Positions 1 to 10,409 of a stretch of 64,000 nt of DNA are shown piece after piece; the stretch's first letter is position 1, and the number at the start of each line of letters is the position of its first letter. Under the pieces are notes generated by a model. The model did no database searches. It was given only the letters and a program-made list of their open reading frames with translations, and was not told where the DNA came from. A program made the translations under genes and the position numbers. This stretch comes from Symbiodinium natans (taxonomy: Eukaryota; Sar; Dinophyceae; Suessiales; Symbiodiniaceae), in assembly GCA_905221605.1 (NCBI GenBank), contig CAJNDS010000646.1, positions 773,730-837,729 on the forward strand, read 5' to 3'.

Positions 1-545
1 GGGGTTCTCCCTGAAGAGTTTTCGGGTATTTCGGGGCTTTAGGGTTGAGGGCTTTCGAGGGGAGTTGAGGGCGCTTGGATGTTGGGGCTAAAGGTTCTTG
101 TATTGCTCTAAAAATGGCGAGTACCCTGAGCCCCAATGCCCCACTCCTCCGGCACGCAACTAGGGCTGAACGGTCCCATCCATGGCCAAACAGCTGTCTG
201 CTAGGGCTGATTTGGGTTTAGGGTTCGGGGCTTAGGGTTCCCGAAGCCCTTAACCCCTAAACCGAAACCCTTGATGGTTTAGGGTTTACAGCTCCAGGTT
301 CACTCGGGCACAACGGCGGAGAGTCTAGAATGTTTAGGGTTTCCGAGAGTCAGAGACCCCTCATGAGGACCCACCCCCCGCAACACCCCAAACCCGAAAC
401 CCTAACCCCCCCCCCTCACCCCAAACCCTAACCCCTCCCCTCCAAAAAAAAACAACAACAACCCAAAAAATAATAAATAAATAAATCATTAAATCAAAAT
501 ATAAAAATATACATATATAAATATGTAAACATATAAATACATAGA
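1..545. repeat. Telomere-like repeat with AT-rich tail
   Basis: Both orientations of the telomere-like unit with two short islands (about 95-200 and 295-350) that I cannot assign. Positions 465-545 are a simple A/T-rich stretch of TAAA and TATA-like words. No gene recognised. Confidence 0.7.
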
Positions 546-580
546 TATATTTATGTGTGTTGGTCTAGGCTCGGTGTAAG

Positions 581-646
581 GATTGGCTGCAGCTGCTTCC
601 CTTCGCGCTGACGTACAACTTGATATTCAGCACCCTGGCAGTTGGC
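581..646 (+). CDS. Candidate exon, hydrophobic segment
   Basis: A 66-base island open on the + strand after AG at 579-580. It translates to a 22-residue hydrophobic stretch (DWLQLLPFALTYN, then LIFSTLAVG) that could span a membrane. Other frames are also open, so the assignment rests on composition and on the + strand trend of the neighbouring islands. Confidence 0.3.
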
Positions 647-789
647 TGATTATAGGGCTTAGGGTTTTCAAGTTTTGGGGATTTGGGTTTAGGGTTTTCG
701 AGCGGGCTAGGTTACTTAAACCCTAAGCCCTAAGCTCTAAACCCTTAACCCTTAAGGTTTAATTTAAGGTTAAGGAATTAGCATGCTTC

Positions 790-1350
790 GCTCCTTGGGT
801 GTGGGGGCCTCAACACTGAACCTCCTTATGAGGGCTTAGGGTCTAGGGTTTAGGGTTTGGGGTGTAGGGTTTGGTGGTTTCGGGTTTAGGGGTTTAGTGG
901 TTTAGGGTTTAGGGTTTAGGAGCCTAGGGTTTAATGTTTAAGGTTTTGGGGAATGGTTTGAGGTTTGGGGGTTTAGGGTCTAATGGTTTGGGGTGCAGGC
1001 GCTTAGGGTCTAATGGTTTGGGGTTTAGGGTCAAATGGTTTGGGGTTTAGGGGCTTGGGGTGGTTTGGGGTTTAGGTGGTTAGGGTCTAATTGTTTGGGG
1101 TTTTGGGGGTTTTAGGCTCTAATGGTTTGGGGTTTAGGGGTTTAGGGGTTTGGGTTTAGGGTTTAGGGTTTAGGGGTTTAGAAGTTCCGGGGTGCGGAAC
1201 TCCGCCATGTGGGGGTTGATAAAAATTATGAGCCCTGTCGGGGGTTTCTAATTGCTTTAGTATGCTCCTTATAGTTTAGGTGGGTTTAGGGTTTAGGTTT
1301 AGGGTTTAGGGTACTGAGCCTCTTGGGGGTCTCTACTTTAGTAGATTCCT
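790..1350. repeat. G-rich telomere-like block
   Basis: Mostly TTTAGGG and TTTGGGG variants, with a recurring period of GTCTAATGGTTTGGGG at about 965-1120. A small island at 784-837 is open on the + strand but too short to call. No gene recognised. Confidence 0.8.
1211..1280 (+). repeat. Dispersed element, family H, copy 1
   Basis: Pattern GGGGGTTGATAAAAAT, then GGCCC/GCCCT, GGGGG-TTCTA, TTTAGTATGCTCCTTATAG. The same order appears at 30207-30273 and reversed at 3479-3545, and in a more diverged form at 1639-1700. Each copy grades into telomere-like repeat on the right. Confidence 0.6.
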
Positions 1351-1638
1351 GCTGGTTTAGGTTACTGAGCCCTTTGGGCCTTTGGGCCTTTGGGGGTCTC
1401 TACTTAGTATATTAGTGGGTACCCCAGAGGGCCCCTATTCTTTTCAAACCTCATGTAATCCTGTGGCCGGATCGCCCTGGATGCGCCGCCGCAGGTGGCC
1501 TGACATGCACGACATGCTGTGCACAAAACACAGCGCAGAAATACAATTTGTCTTTGTGGTTCTTTACAGTAAGCTTTGAGCCTTTTGGGCAAGCAGAAGT
1601 GCCCTGCGGATCCTGGCAGTCAGCCTTTTTCCGTGTAT

Positions 1639-1700
1639 GTGGGGTCGATCAAAATTGTTGGCCCTTTTTGGGGTCCTTATGGTATATTCCCTATTTTCAG
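1639..1700 (+). repeat. Dispersed element, family H, diverged copy
   Basis: Contains GGGGTCGATCAAAATTGTTG, then CCCTTTTTGGGGTCCTTATG and a TATTCC block, in the same order as the better copies of this family. Confidence 0.4.
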
Positions 1701-1899
1701 GTCCCGCACCCCCCCCCCCCAAAAAAAAAAAAAAAAACAAAAAAATCCAACAAAAAGAAGCAAGAAAAGGCGGCACAAGATTCAGATCCATCGCTCCCAG
1801 TACCTAAGGGTACCATGTGGACTGCAGACATACCATGTAGACATGCTGCAGCACGGCTGCTGTTTCCACATGACAGCTTCTTCTATTACGGTTCTGAAC

Positions 1900-2625
1900 C
1901 AAACACTTGGGTGTCGCTACCTAATCCCTAAACGCCCTAAACCCTAAACCCTCTGTTTTTTTGGCCTGACCCTGGCTTGGCTGGCTTCACAGGATCCGGC
2001 TTGGCCTTGTGTCGAGTGTTCGGGCGGCCTTCGGGTTTAGGGTTTGGGGTTTAGGGTCGCCGGGCACGCCCTAAACCAAACCCAAATTCCCAAATCATAA
2101 GCTTTGACTCCCAAACCCTCCTCCCCAACTTTGACTCCCAAACCCATCCTCGAAACGCTTGCACCCTTGCACCCTAAACCCTAAGCCCCAAACCCAAGAC
2201 CCTCACACCCCTAAACTGTAAGCCCCCTACACCTAAATCTGATCCCCTAGACCTCGACCCTGAACCCTGCTTACCCTTAAAGGTAAGCCCCTAAACTTCG
2301 AAACCCCTCAACCCCCTCAACCCCCTCAACCCACATACCCCTCAACACAAAAACACCACAACCCTAAACCCGAACCCCTGACACCCCCTTCCCCCTCCTC
2401 CAAAAAATTAAGTACCCCGGCCTGCCCGCAAACCCTAAACCCTGGGACCCTAAACCCCAAGCCCCTAAACCCTAACCCCAAACCCTAAGCCCCTCAAAAC
2501 CACCATAAACCCTAAGCTAAACCCCAAGCCCCTAGACCCTAACCCCAAACCCTAAGCCCCTCAACCCTAAAACCACCATAAACCCTCAGCCCCTAAACCC
2601 CAAGCCCCCTATCCCTCCAAACCGC
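1900..2625. repeat. C-rich telomere-like block
   Basis: CCCTAAA-type repeat with many CCCCTCAACC and CCCCAAACC variants. Positions 2450-2600 contain a loose roughly 75-base duplication built on 'accaccataaaccctaagc'. Nothing coding seen except a short unassigned island at about 1960-2030. Confidence 0.8.
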
Positions 2626-2631
2626 TGAGGC

Positions 2632-2718
2632 GTGGGATTCACCCTCCTCGTGTTCTATGCCGCTCGGCAGGTTGCGGCGCACTTGGTTCGGACCGACTTC
2701 ACCGATTCAGGCGTGGCG
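2632..2718 (+). CDS. Candidate exon, membrane-like segment
   Basis: Non-telomeric island. The + frame begins VGFTLLVFYAARQVAAHLV and then becomes polar (RTDFTDSG). This is hydrophobic helix followed by polar loop, like neighbouring + strand islands. An internal CAG|GTTGCG at about 2670 is a possible donor. No domain recognised. Confidence 0.35.
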
Positions 2719-2922
2719 GGGAGGGTCTAGGGTCTAGGGTTTAGGGGTTTAGGGTCTATGGTTTAGGGGTTGAGGGTTTAGAGTTTAGGTGGGTTTGGGG
2801 AGGGTTTTCGTGGGTCTCGGTGTTCAGTGTTTAGGGTTTAGGTGGGTTTTGGGTTTAGTAATTAAGGTGTTTTTGGAGTCTCTGGGTTCAGGGTGTAAGG
2901 GTCAAAGGGTTTAGGGGCTTGG

Positions 2923-2997
2923 GTGCTCCCTGAATTGAAACAGCCCCCCCACGCCCCCGCACTCTGCCTTCGTCCAGACCTTTACCGGGTCGCTTTC
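2923..2997 (+). CDS. Candidate exon
   Basis: Open + frame through the island (LKQPPHAPALCLRPDLYRVAF) to a TGA at 2998. No splice sites stand out. Low support. Confidence 0.2.
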
Positions 2998-3152
2998 TGA
3001 TCGTGCTCATACAATGAACCCCAGCCGTACAAAAAACAACAACTAAACCGTACACCCTGACTAGTCTGTTGTCCCCTTAGGATTACTTTAAATTCTAAAT
3101 TTCTATTCATATCAAACCCAGGGGAACATTAACACCATTACTGTGTTAATCT

Positions 3153-3215
3153 CTAGGGAATATTCAACACATTTATATTCTTCATTCTTATATGAAGGCT
3201 GAAAGGGGAGTATAG
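3153..3215. repeat. Dispersed element, family M, copy 1
   Basis: Shares the frame GGGAAT-TTCAACACATT ... AAGGGGAGTATAG with 10515-10566. The AT-rich sequence just upstream (3110-3152) may belong to the same element. Two copies only, so ends are uncertain. Confidence 0.5.
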
Positions 3216-3478
3216 CAGTTCCGGGAGCTACACAGGCTTCCGCGCACAGAGCTTCAAGATGTTGATCCGGGTTTCCTCGCTTTTCTGCCCGAAACCCTCA
3301 ACCCTAAACCCTAAACCCTAAACCCCGGGAAGGCCCGGGAGCGAGCCCGAATTCCAAAATCCTAAATCCTCGATCCCAGATCCTCAACCCGGAATCCCAA
3401 ACTCTAAGCAGGGTTGATCAAAAAAGTGGCGTTGTAAGGTTTAAGGTTTAGGGTTGAGGGTTGAGGGTTTAAGGAACC

Positions 3479-3545
3479 CTAAACTATAAGGAGTATACTA
3501 AAATAGAGACCCCCCCAAAAAAAAAACAGATGTTTTTTGACCAAC
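3479..3545 (-). repeat. Dispersed element, family H, reversed copy
   Basis: On the - strand this reads like 1211-1280 and 30207-30273: a GGGGGTCTCTATTTTAGTAT-type core followed by CTCCTTATAGTTTAGGG. Confidence 0.55.
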
Positions 3546-3995
3546 CCCCCATTCCTGAATCCTAACACCGAAATTCCACGGCGGGCTTGGAAGAGTTTCC
3601 CGGCCCCTAACCTTAAACCCTAAACCCTCAACCTAAACCCTGCACCCTCACCTGAACCCTAGGCCCTAAACCCTAGAGCCCAGTTTCAGGGCTTCGGGGA
3701 TGGTGAAGTCCCCACCTTGGGGTCCTCCATAAACCCCATACCAGAATCATGCCATAATCCCTGTGAAGGTGGATGAAGTAGGGTCTTGGTGTTTAGGGTT
3801 CTACTGCTGTTCTTGGTGAGTGTATATGGTTCCTTGTAAATGTAGGGTTTAGGGCTGAGGGTCAACATGGGCCGAACACCTTTTTTCAAGGTTCACTTTG
3901 TCCCCAAGGTGGGGCTTGGAGTTTCGGGCTCTGCGCCCGAGGTCCCTAAGCTTAGGGGCTTGCAGTTTTTGGAAACCCTAAACCCTAAACCACAG

Positions 3996-4069
3996 GTCCC
4001 TGGCACTTCGTCGCCACAGAGTTCCGCGACACCTACACCTGGTGGCTCTTCTTCAAGATGACGAAGGCC
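3996..4069 (+). CDS. Candidate exon, aromatic membrane-edge segment
   Basis: Follows the acceptor CCACAG at 3990-3995. The + frame reads WHFVATEFRDTYTWWLFFKM and continues TKA to a TGA. The mix of paired Trp, Phe and charged residues is like the first membrane segment of multi-pass channels attached to extracellular Cys-rich domains. That family link is a guess; the open frame and acceptor are direct observations. Confidence 0.4.
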
Positions 4070-4384
4070 TGAGGGCGGAAAGGGGTCGACGAACTGATTT
4101 CGTACAGCAGGGGTGGCGATGGCATAGCGCCGCTACCACACGCCTGCTTTTACCACTCAATCCGGGAGTACGAAAAGCGGCCAACGATCCATTCGCTTCG
4201 TGTGTGAGTGAGTAGCATGTCAGGGCGATAGGGTTTTTTAGGGCTTGCAGGTAAGCCCAGAAAGACCCAGAAAACCCCAAGCCCTAAACCCTAGACCCGA
4301 ACCTTCTCCGAGAAAACTTAGTAACCCCGCTGTGCTGTGGCTAGTCGGGTGCAAAAAAAAAACCCTCAACCTCCTGCGCAAAAA

Positions 4385-4460
4385 ATGGAGGATCTGCTGA
4401 TCAATATCCTGGCGGCCGTGTTCACTAACCTTGGATCCATCCAGCTGTGCCTGGGCACAG
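4385..4460 (+). CDS. Candidate exon, hydrophobic
   Basis: The island runs from an ATG to the next telomere-like block. The + frame reads MEDLLINILAAVFTNLGSI, then QLCLGTG. It lies between two other hydrophobic islands and may continue the same membrane protein. Confidence 0.35.
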
Positions 4461-4627
4461 GGTTTAGGGTTTAGGGTTCAGGGTAAGCCCCAAGCCTTCA
4501 ACAACAGCACTTCCCCAAACCCTAACAGCCCTCAAAGCCCTCAAAGCCCCCAAAAACCCAAGCCCTAAACCTCAAGCATCCTAAAACCCTCAACACCCTT
4601 GACAAAAAAAAAGCCTGAACACCCCCC

Positions 4628-4711
4628 AAAGCCCAAAGCCCAAAGCCCAAAGCCCAAAGCCCAAAGCCCAAAGCCCAAAGCCCAAAGCCCAAAGCCCAAA
4701 GCCCAAAGCCC
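4628..4711. repeat. Perfect tandem array of AAAGCCC
   Basis: Twelve uninterrupted seven-base units. The unit is a telomere-length heptamer variant (AAAGCCC instead of AAACCCT), amplified locally. Confidence 0.95.
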
Positions 4712-4988
4712 TCAACATCCCTTTAACAGCCCTAAACCCTCAGAACCCTCAGTACCAAGCGACAGATCAAGGCTGGGACCCTACCCTGGGGCTCCAAGGA
4801 TTTCAAGGTTTTTGGGCCAGAAGCCATAAAAAAAGCTTTTGGGGTCTTTTGAGCCTAAGGGTTCGGGTTCAAGGGCAGAAGGGGGTTTTAGGGCTTTAGG
4901 GGTTTTTAGGGGTTTTTGGGGGGTTTTGGGGGTTTTGGGTTTGCCCTTAAAAAGGGCGGTCCTGAGTTGGCCCGAAGAGCCTCCTTAG

Positions 4989-5066
4989 GTTGAGCACTGC
5001 CGTGTTGTCGACAATCTACGGCTACCTGTGCGCTCAGCATCATCCCTATCGGGAGATGTGGTTGAG
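4989..5066 (+). CDS. Candidate exon, membrane-like segment
   Basis: Follows the acceptor CTCCTTAG. The + frame gives LSTAVLSTIYGYLCAQHHPY then REMWL. A hydrophobic helix followed by a Pro-Tyr-Arg turn resembles the tail of multi-pass proteins in which the next helix follows a 'PYR..WL..L' loop. That resemblance is from memory and is unverified. Confidence 0.4.
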
Positions 5067-5552
5067 GGTTTTGGGTGGGTATAGGGTTTTGGGTGTTTAT
5101 GGTTTACGGGCTTCGAATCAATCAGCTGTAGATCTTCTACCATCCTTTCTGTGGGCTACATGAACCTTCGCAGGGTTTATGGCCCATCTACTTTCATAGG
5201 GATTATAGTAGTTTAGGGTTTAGGGTTTGGGTATACGATCCAAATTTTGGGGTTCGCTTAGCCCCTAAGGTGTGGAGATCGACCCTCTCCCCTAAAGGCC
5301 TAACCCTCAAAGCCCTCTCGGACTCTGGGGGGGCGGCTTTAGGGAGGTAGGGTTTAGGGTTGGGGGTTCAGGGAAAGGGTTTAGGGGTTCTACATCAGGA
5401 CCTGAGCTCCACCTCCCCCACCCCCACCCCGATACCTAAACCCTAAACCCCCTGTCCCCAAACCCTCAACCCCAAGCCCTAAACCCTGAACCCTAAATCC
5501 TAAACCCTAAACCCAACCCTACTGCGCTTGGAGCACGGTTCGGGGTTTACAG

Positions 5553-5631
5553 GACACCATGAACAATGTGCTGGAAGTCTGGTGCGCTCTGCCCTTTGGT
5601 GCATGTTGGCCTTTTGGTCGTCGGCTTGAAG
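5553..5631 (+). CDS. Candidate exon with both splice signals
   Basis: Acceptor TTTACAG at 5546-5552 and donor GAAG|GTTTTC at 5631/5632. The 79-base island is open on + (DTMNNVLEVWCALPFGACW...). It follows directly on the loop of the previous island in style, and the two could be adjacent exons. Confidence 0.45.
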
Positions 5632-6057
5632 GTTTTCGGGCATAGAGTTCAGGGTTTTAGGGTTTATGATTTTCACAGCAGGCCAGATGCAAAAAAGGTT
5701 TATGTTTTAGATTTTAGGGGGCTTATAGGGTTTAGGGCTTAGAGTTCAGGGTTTGAGGGTTAGGGTTTAGGATTCGGCACCAGCTATGGGTGGTTTGTTA
5801 AGGGGTTCTAGTTTCTGTTGAAGGTTGAATCCTTAGACTCTAGACCCTCCCCGCGAAAACCCGAAACCCTTTAAACAGCCGATAAGCCCCCGACCCTAAA
5901 CAGTAATTCAGCAGCAAGGGGATTGTTTTTGGCACTTGGGCAGGGAAGCGTCAGTGGGTCGCGGCGGAGGTGCTGGTTCTAGAAAACAGGGAAAGCAGCA
6001 GTCCAGCAGGTTTTTAGACAAGGCCTAAACCTTAACACCCTCTTTTTTTTGGTGTGA

Positions 6058-6140
6058 GGGGGGGGGGGGGGGGGGGTCGTGTGGGCGGGGGGGGGTGGTG
6101 GTGGGGGGGGGGGTGGGTGGGGGGCTGGGGGGGGGGTTTA
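6058..6140. repeat. G homopolymer and GT-rich tract
   Basis: About 80 bases of nearly pure G with scattered T. Likely quadruplex-forming and prone to length error in sequencing. Confidence 0.9.
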
Positions 6141-6313
6141 GTTAGGGATTTCCGGATATCGGGGGTACGTACCCGTATTTTGGGGACATGTCCGGTCTAG
6201 AGTTTTGGGGTGTAGCTACTTGTCCCTAAACCCCAAACCTTAAACCGTAAGCCGTAAGCCCTAAGCCCTAGACCCTAGACCCTAAACTAAACCCTCATCA
6301 GCTTGAAGGTCAG

Positions 6314-6400
6314 TGGCGGCCATTTGCTTCTTCGCATCCGGCATGGGCTTCGCCTACGACGCAGAGGCCGAAAGGGCCTCCTCTAAAACAAGACAAAAGG
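6314..6400 (+). CDS. Candidate exon
   Basis: After GGTCAG at 6308-6313 the + frame reads AAICFFASGMGFAYDAEAER and stays open for 90 bases. It is hydrophobic, then acidic/basic, as in a helix leaving the membrane. No donor is clear. Confidence 0.35.
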
Positions 6401-6950
6401 ATTTGGCCTATTTAGGGTTTAGGGCGTTTAGGGCTTGCAGGGCAAATAAGGTGTAATTCTAGGGTTTAGGAGGTTTAGGGTGACAGGTCTTGGAGACCCT
6501 GAACCTCCAAGTATTGTTCAGCAATGGAGGATTACGAGAACCCCTCTGACACCGGACCCTTTAAGAACCCTAAACCCCAAACCGGTTAAACCCGAAGCTA
6601 TCTCCTTAGGGAGCATGGTGTTCGGGCTTCGGGGAACAAGGGCTTAAGGGCTTTAGGGCTTTAGGATGAATTTTAGGGCGCCTGAGGCTTGGTATAGTAT
6701 AGCACTTGGATCTTTCTTCGCACCGGTCAGCCCACGTGCAGAACCCTCAACTCACCTTCGGGAATGACCTGAGCACCAACAAAAAACCCTAAACCCTAAA
6801 GCCCGAAACCCTAAACCGAGAACGCCAGGCCACGAACTGTTGTGTTTTCTTATTTGTTATGTTGGATGCAGTGTGGTGATGTTGAGTAACTCGGGAGGAC
6901 CTTTTTGCAGAACATGAATAGGACCACGTAAACCACGACTTTCCGTGCGG

Positions 6951-6990
6951 AGTGATCCCAGAGGGGGTCTGCTAGGCGGGTGGCAAAAAG
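6951..6990 (+). repeat. Short A-tailed repeat (CTAGGCGGGTGGCAAAAA)
   Basis: The motif GCTAGGCGGGTGGCAAAAA occurs here and at 60713-60731, where the upstream TGCGGAGTGATCCCAG is also shared. Shorter forms are at 4339-4362, 11028-11052 and 42692-42716, all on + and all ending in an A run. It looks like the 3' end of a short retroposon, but no body or tRNA-like head is recognisable. Confidence 0.5.
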
Positions 6991-7142
6991 ACCGAGACCC
7001 AAAACCCGAAGCTCTTTATCATCCCCGGCGGGATCCGAACCGTTGTTCTGCCAAGGATGATTATGCCGAAACGGCCCTGGAGTCGGCTGGGCTTGGGGAA
7101 GGTGCGGGTGAGTCCCACTTCGGGTTTTTGGGGCTTGGGGTT

Positions 7143-7270
7143 GACTTGGAGGTTCATGGGTACTTATAACCCCAATTATATGTCTACTTATAACCTACTT
7201 AGGGGGCTGAGTGAGGCGGCTGATAAGTGCAGTTCTAATTGGGGTTATAAGTACCTGAACCTCCAAGTAG
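7143..7270. mobile_element. Inverted-repeat element, family A, copy 1
   Basis: Foldback element: left end ACTTGGAGGTTCATGGGTAC, right end its complement (GTAC-CTGAACCTCCAAGT). Both arms contain TATAACCCCAATTATA-type sequence, so nearly the whole element can fold. No coding capacity. Compare copies at 8395, 34494, 48920, 53635, 60775 and 63668. Confidence 0.85.
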
Positions 7271-7547
7271 GGTTTGGTGCTTCAGGGGCTTGTGGGTTTA
7301 GGGCTGTGGGTTTGGCTTAAGCTCTGCACCCTACACCCCAACCCCCGAGGTTGGACTCTGGGGGGTTTGTCCTTTTGGCCCGAAGTCCAACCCCTCTCCA
7401 TCACCCCCCTCGCCCTCTAAACCCTCAACCCTAAACGGCCCTAAACCCTAAACCAACCCCACCCAAGATGGTCCCGGTACCGATCCTCCCCGGCCAAGGG
7501 GGAGCCCACTAAACCCAACATTCAATAGTCTGCTTAGAGGGGTGCTG

Positions 7548-7884
7548 AGGTATATTAGGGAACATTGGGTTTAGGGTTTAGATTTAGGGTTTAGGGTTTC
7601 GCCCCGAACCCGAAATCACAACACCAACCACCCTGGATTTTCCTATGGCCGAAAGCCCCTAAACTTTTTTTGCAGTTTTTTTTTGTTGAGGGGGTCAGGG
7701 TTTTTAATTTAGGGCTTAGATGTGTTTTTGGTGTTGGTTCCAACCGGTGCATGCAACCCAATGTTCCCTAATATGCCCTACTGTTGATGATACATATCCT
7801 GTACGACTCTACCATACTAATTTAGGGTTTGGGGTTTAGAGTACTTAGGGTCATGCAGGATGTATATTATCAACAGTAGTACCC
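7548..7884. mobile_element. Compound inverted-repeat structure
   Basis: Two inverted repeats lie end to end. ATATTAGGGAACATTGGGTT at about 7552-7571 is matched by its complement at about 7757-7776. Directly after, CTACTGTTGATGATACATAT at 7780-7799 is matched by a near-complement ending at about 7884. Telomere-like repeat fills the loops. No gene. Confidence 0.7.
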
Positions 7885-8394
7885 CCTGAGGCTCCCTAAG
7901 CTTCCCAAGTTGCTGGGGTTTTGCGGGTCGTCCACCTCGATGCTCCGAATCCAATCCTCAGAGGCCCTGTGAACCCTTGCAAGGCATGAGCCCCAAAATT
8001 CCGAAACCCCAAACATTAAACCTTAACCCTACACCCTAAACCCTAAGCTCTGAACCCTGAACCCTGAACCCTTTTCAGGGCCTTGGCCCAGAGATCTCTG
8101 CCTCCCCCTGTCAGATGGCACCTTGCGCGCCCAGATTCTGCTTCTTGGCCGGCCTTGCAACCTAAGGCCCCTTAAACCGTGTAGGGTTTAGGGTAAGTTC
8201 AGGGTTTAGGGTTTCGGGTTTGGGGTTTGGGGTTTTCGGTTGGGGCTCAAAGCTTAGGGTAGCCCTAAGCCCTTAAACCCTGTGGGCTTTACAATCCGCA
8301 GGCCCTATGAAACCCGAATCCAAAGTCGACTTCGCTCCCAACCCCTATACAAACCACAAGCTCTGGGTCCTCGAGCTGTGGTTTAATTAGGGTT

Positions 8395-8512
8395 TACTTG
8401 GAGGTTCATGGGCACTCATAACCCCAAATATAAGTGTACTTCTAACCTACTTAGGGGACGGCTTATAAGTACAGTTATAATTGGGGTTATAAGTACGCTG
8501 CACTCCAAGTAG
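8395..8512. mobile_element. Inverted-repeat element, family A, copy 2
   Basis: Ends ACTTGGAGGTTCATGGGCAC and GTACGCTGCACTCCAAGTAG. The arms carry ATAACCCCAAATATAAGT and ATAATTGGGGTTATAAGTAC. The right end has small changes relative to the consensus. Confidence 0.85.
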
Positions 8513-8561
8513 GCTTTAGGGTTTAGGTGACTTAGCTCCCACCCAGAGGCCCCAGGACGAC

Positions 8562-8801
8562 TTAAGTTAGTAAGGAATATACCCTCTGGTCTTCGGCGGC
8601 TTTTGAGATGCTTGCAGCCATGTCGATGCCAGCCATTTCTTGGAACCCAGGTGATTGATGCAGCAGTAGGCTTGTCGGGCCAGAATGAATGAATCTTTCC
8701 GCCCTTCGTGGAAGCACACCGGCCAACAGTCTTTCAGCAAGTGACAGTTCCGGAAGTTGATTCCGTGCACAGCTGTCTCGCAAGTGGACCAGTCGACCCA
8801 T
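8562..8801 (-). CDS. Unrecognised open frame, 79 codons
   Basis: A 240-base telomere-free island. On the - strand an ATG opens a frame ending in an amphipathic stretch (EMAGIDMAASISKAAEDQRV then YSLLT). A second - frame is open across the first two thirds and the + strand is also open, so the strand is uncertain. No domain recognised. Confidence 0.3.
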   Translation of the reverse strand: MGRLVHLRDSCARNQLPELSLAERLLAGVLPRRAERFIHSGPTSLLLHQSPGFQEMAGIDMAASISKAAEDQRVYSLLT

Positions 8802-9080
8802 CTCAGCAGATCAGCCAGCAAGTTCTTGGGTTTGGGGCGCTCCAGAACATCCTAAACTATGTCGGGACTCATTTCGACTTAAGGCATAACTCCTTAGTTA
8901 AGGGGTTTGGGGTTCTGGGGCAAACCCCACAGCCGATTGTCCCGATCCACCAGGGTTTAGGGTTTGGGGTTTGGGGTTTGGGGTTTCAGGGTTCACGATT
9001 GAGGCCGAAACCAACAAACAAAGCCTAACCCCCAAAGCCGTAAACCCTAAACTCTAAACTTAACCCCAAACCTTGAGCCC

Positions 9081-9170
9081 CGGTACTGGATCGCGACACT
9101 TAGGAGACGCCGGAAGCCCCGAAAAGGTACCACATGGGGCATCAGCTCTTCGGAGGCTTTTGCGGGGGCT
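9081..9170 (+). CDS. Candidate exon, basic
   Basis: The + frame RYWIATLRRRRKPRKGTTWG continues to a TAG at 9171. A donor CGAAAAG|GTACCA at 9126/9127 would end the exon earlier. The cluster of Arg/Lys after a short hydrophobic start fits a cytoplasmic membrane edge. Confidence 0.35.
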
Positions 9171-9576
9171 TAGGCTTTGGGGTTTGTGGATGTTGAGGGG
9201 TATTAGGGTCCAATTGGTCTAGGGGGTTTAGGGCTTCGGGAGTTACGAAGCGAGCGAAGAAACGGCTGGTGAACTTTGATGTTCTAGTAGGTTCGACCTC
9301 GCTTGATGGGAAGTAAACCAGAGATGCTCATGAGAGCACTGCGGAGCGAAATGCAAGGAGAGGAGCTATGATGTGGGCCCCTGGGATATTTGTTCACTCT
9401 CCCTTGTTATGGCTTTAAGAGCACCGCATTTAGGAACCCAGACCCTAAACCCTAAACTCTACCCTAAACCCTCAACCGTGGCTCGATGGAGTGCTTCCGC
9501 TCACTAGATGGACCGCTTGCTCCATCCATCTGTGTGTGTGTGTGCACTGGCTGTGGGATTAACCCTAAACTTTCAG

Positions 9577-9628
9577 GAACGTACGATAGTAGAGGTCCTC
9601 AAACAGGACCCAGATTTTGGATCAAGCC
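9577..9628 (+). CDS. Candidate exon after strong acceptor
   Basis: Clear acceptor AACTTTCAG at 9568-9576, then an open + frame ERTIVEVLKQDPDFGSS. The acceptor overlaps telomere-like CCCTAAAC sequence, which shows how a telomere variant can supply the 3' splice site. Confidence 0.4.
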
Positions 9629-9783
9629 CTCAGCCCCTAAACACTAAACCGTTTGGGTCTGTCGGGCCTCAGACTTGTTTTGTTAGTTTAGTGGTGTTTG
9701 TGTTTTTTTTGAAAGGGTGTGTTTTTTAGTTTCCGCTTCTTGTACCATGAACCCTAAACCTAAACCCCCACGCCCCAATTCCT

Positions 9784-9849
9784 GAGATGCCGAGGCTTTC
9801 ATTCCAGCTGATCTCCTTCGTGGGCGGTTTCGGCATTACGCTGCTGGCA
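9784..9849 (+). CDS. Candidate exon, hydrophobic
   Basis: The + frame EMPRLSFQLISFVGGFGITL ends LA before TGA. Membrane-like composition. ATTCCAG inside could be an alternative acceptor. Confidence 0.3.
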
Positions 9850-10023
9850 TGAGTTTTGGGGAAGGGGGTGCTTTAGACCCTAGACCCTAGACCCGAAACC
9901 CGAAACCATCAGCCTAAACCCTAAACCGGGGTTCGGGGAAGGGGCAGGACAAACTTAAGGTTTAGGCTTCGCGCTGGGGTTTGTGTTTAGGGTTTAGGGT
10001 TTAGGGTAGCCCCTATTGACCAG

Positions 10024-10083
10024 AAGCTGCTCCTCATGAATCCTGAGCAGCAGCGGAACCATCAGGGCTCAACCACACTCCAG
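10024..10083 (+). CDS. Candidate exon with clear donor
   Basis: Acceptor TTGACCAG before 10024 and donor CTCCAG|GTAAAC at 10083/10084. The 60-base exon reads KLLLMNPEQQRNHQGSTTLQ, exactly twenty codons. One of the better-bounded islands. Confidence 0.5.
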
Positions 10084-10317
10084 GTAAACGAGTGCATCCA
10101 GACATGTAGTCTGTCCTGGTCACTCCCCGAACTATCCTGGTTCCACCCCTAAACCCCAGGCCACGCAAAATAGACGCACCTTGTATAACATCAGCCCCAA
10201 ACCCAACACCTTAAAACCTAAACCCCAAACCAAGACAACACCTCAAACCCAAAGCCCAAACCCCGAAACCCCTAGACCTTACGCCGTAAACCCTACTGTA
10301 AGTGGACTAGTCCGCAG

Positions 10318-10373
10318 CCGGCTATCCGGCGGAGGTTTCTGCAACTGGTCGCGGAGTTGCCAGGTGCGGGGCT
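10318..10373 (+). CDS. Candidate exon with both splice signals
   Basis: Acceptor GTCCGCAG at 10310-10317, donor TTGCCAG|GTGCGG at 10373/10374. The frame contains RRFLQLVAELPG. It stays open past the donor (AGLQGLLELIG), so a later end is possible. Confidence 0.45.
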
Positions 10374-10409
10374 CCAGGGATTGCTGGAACTTATAGGGCT
10401 TGGGGGTTT

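Noticed and set aside
1-540. True chromosome end
   Set aside because: Telomere units are degenerate, mixed in orientation and continue across the entire window without increasing toward either edge.
7020-7055. GGATCCGAACC, tRNA B-box-like on the minus strand
   Set aside because: No A box at the right distance and the flanks do not form a T stem. Not a tRNA or a clear SINE head.
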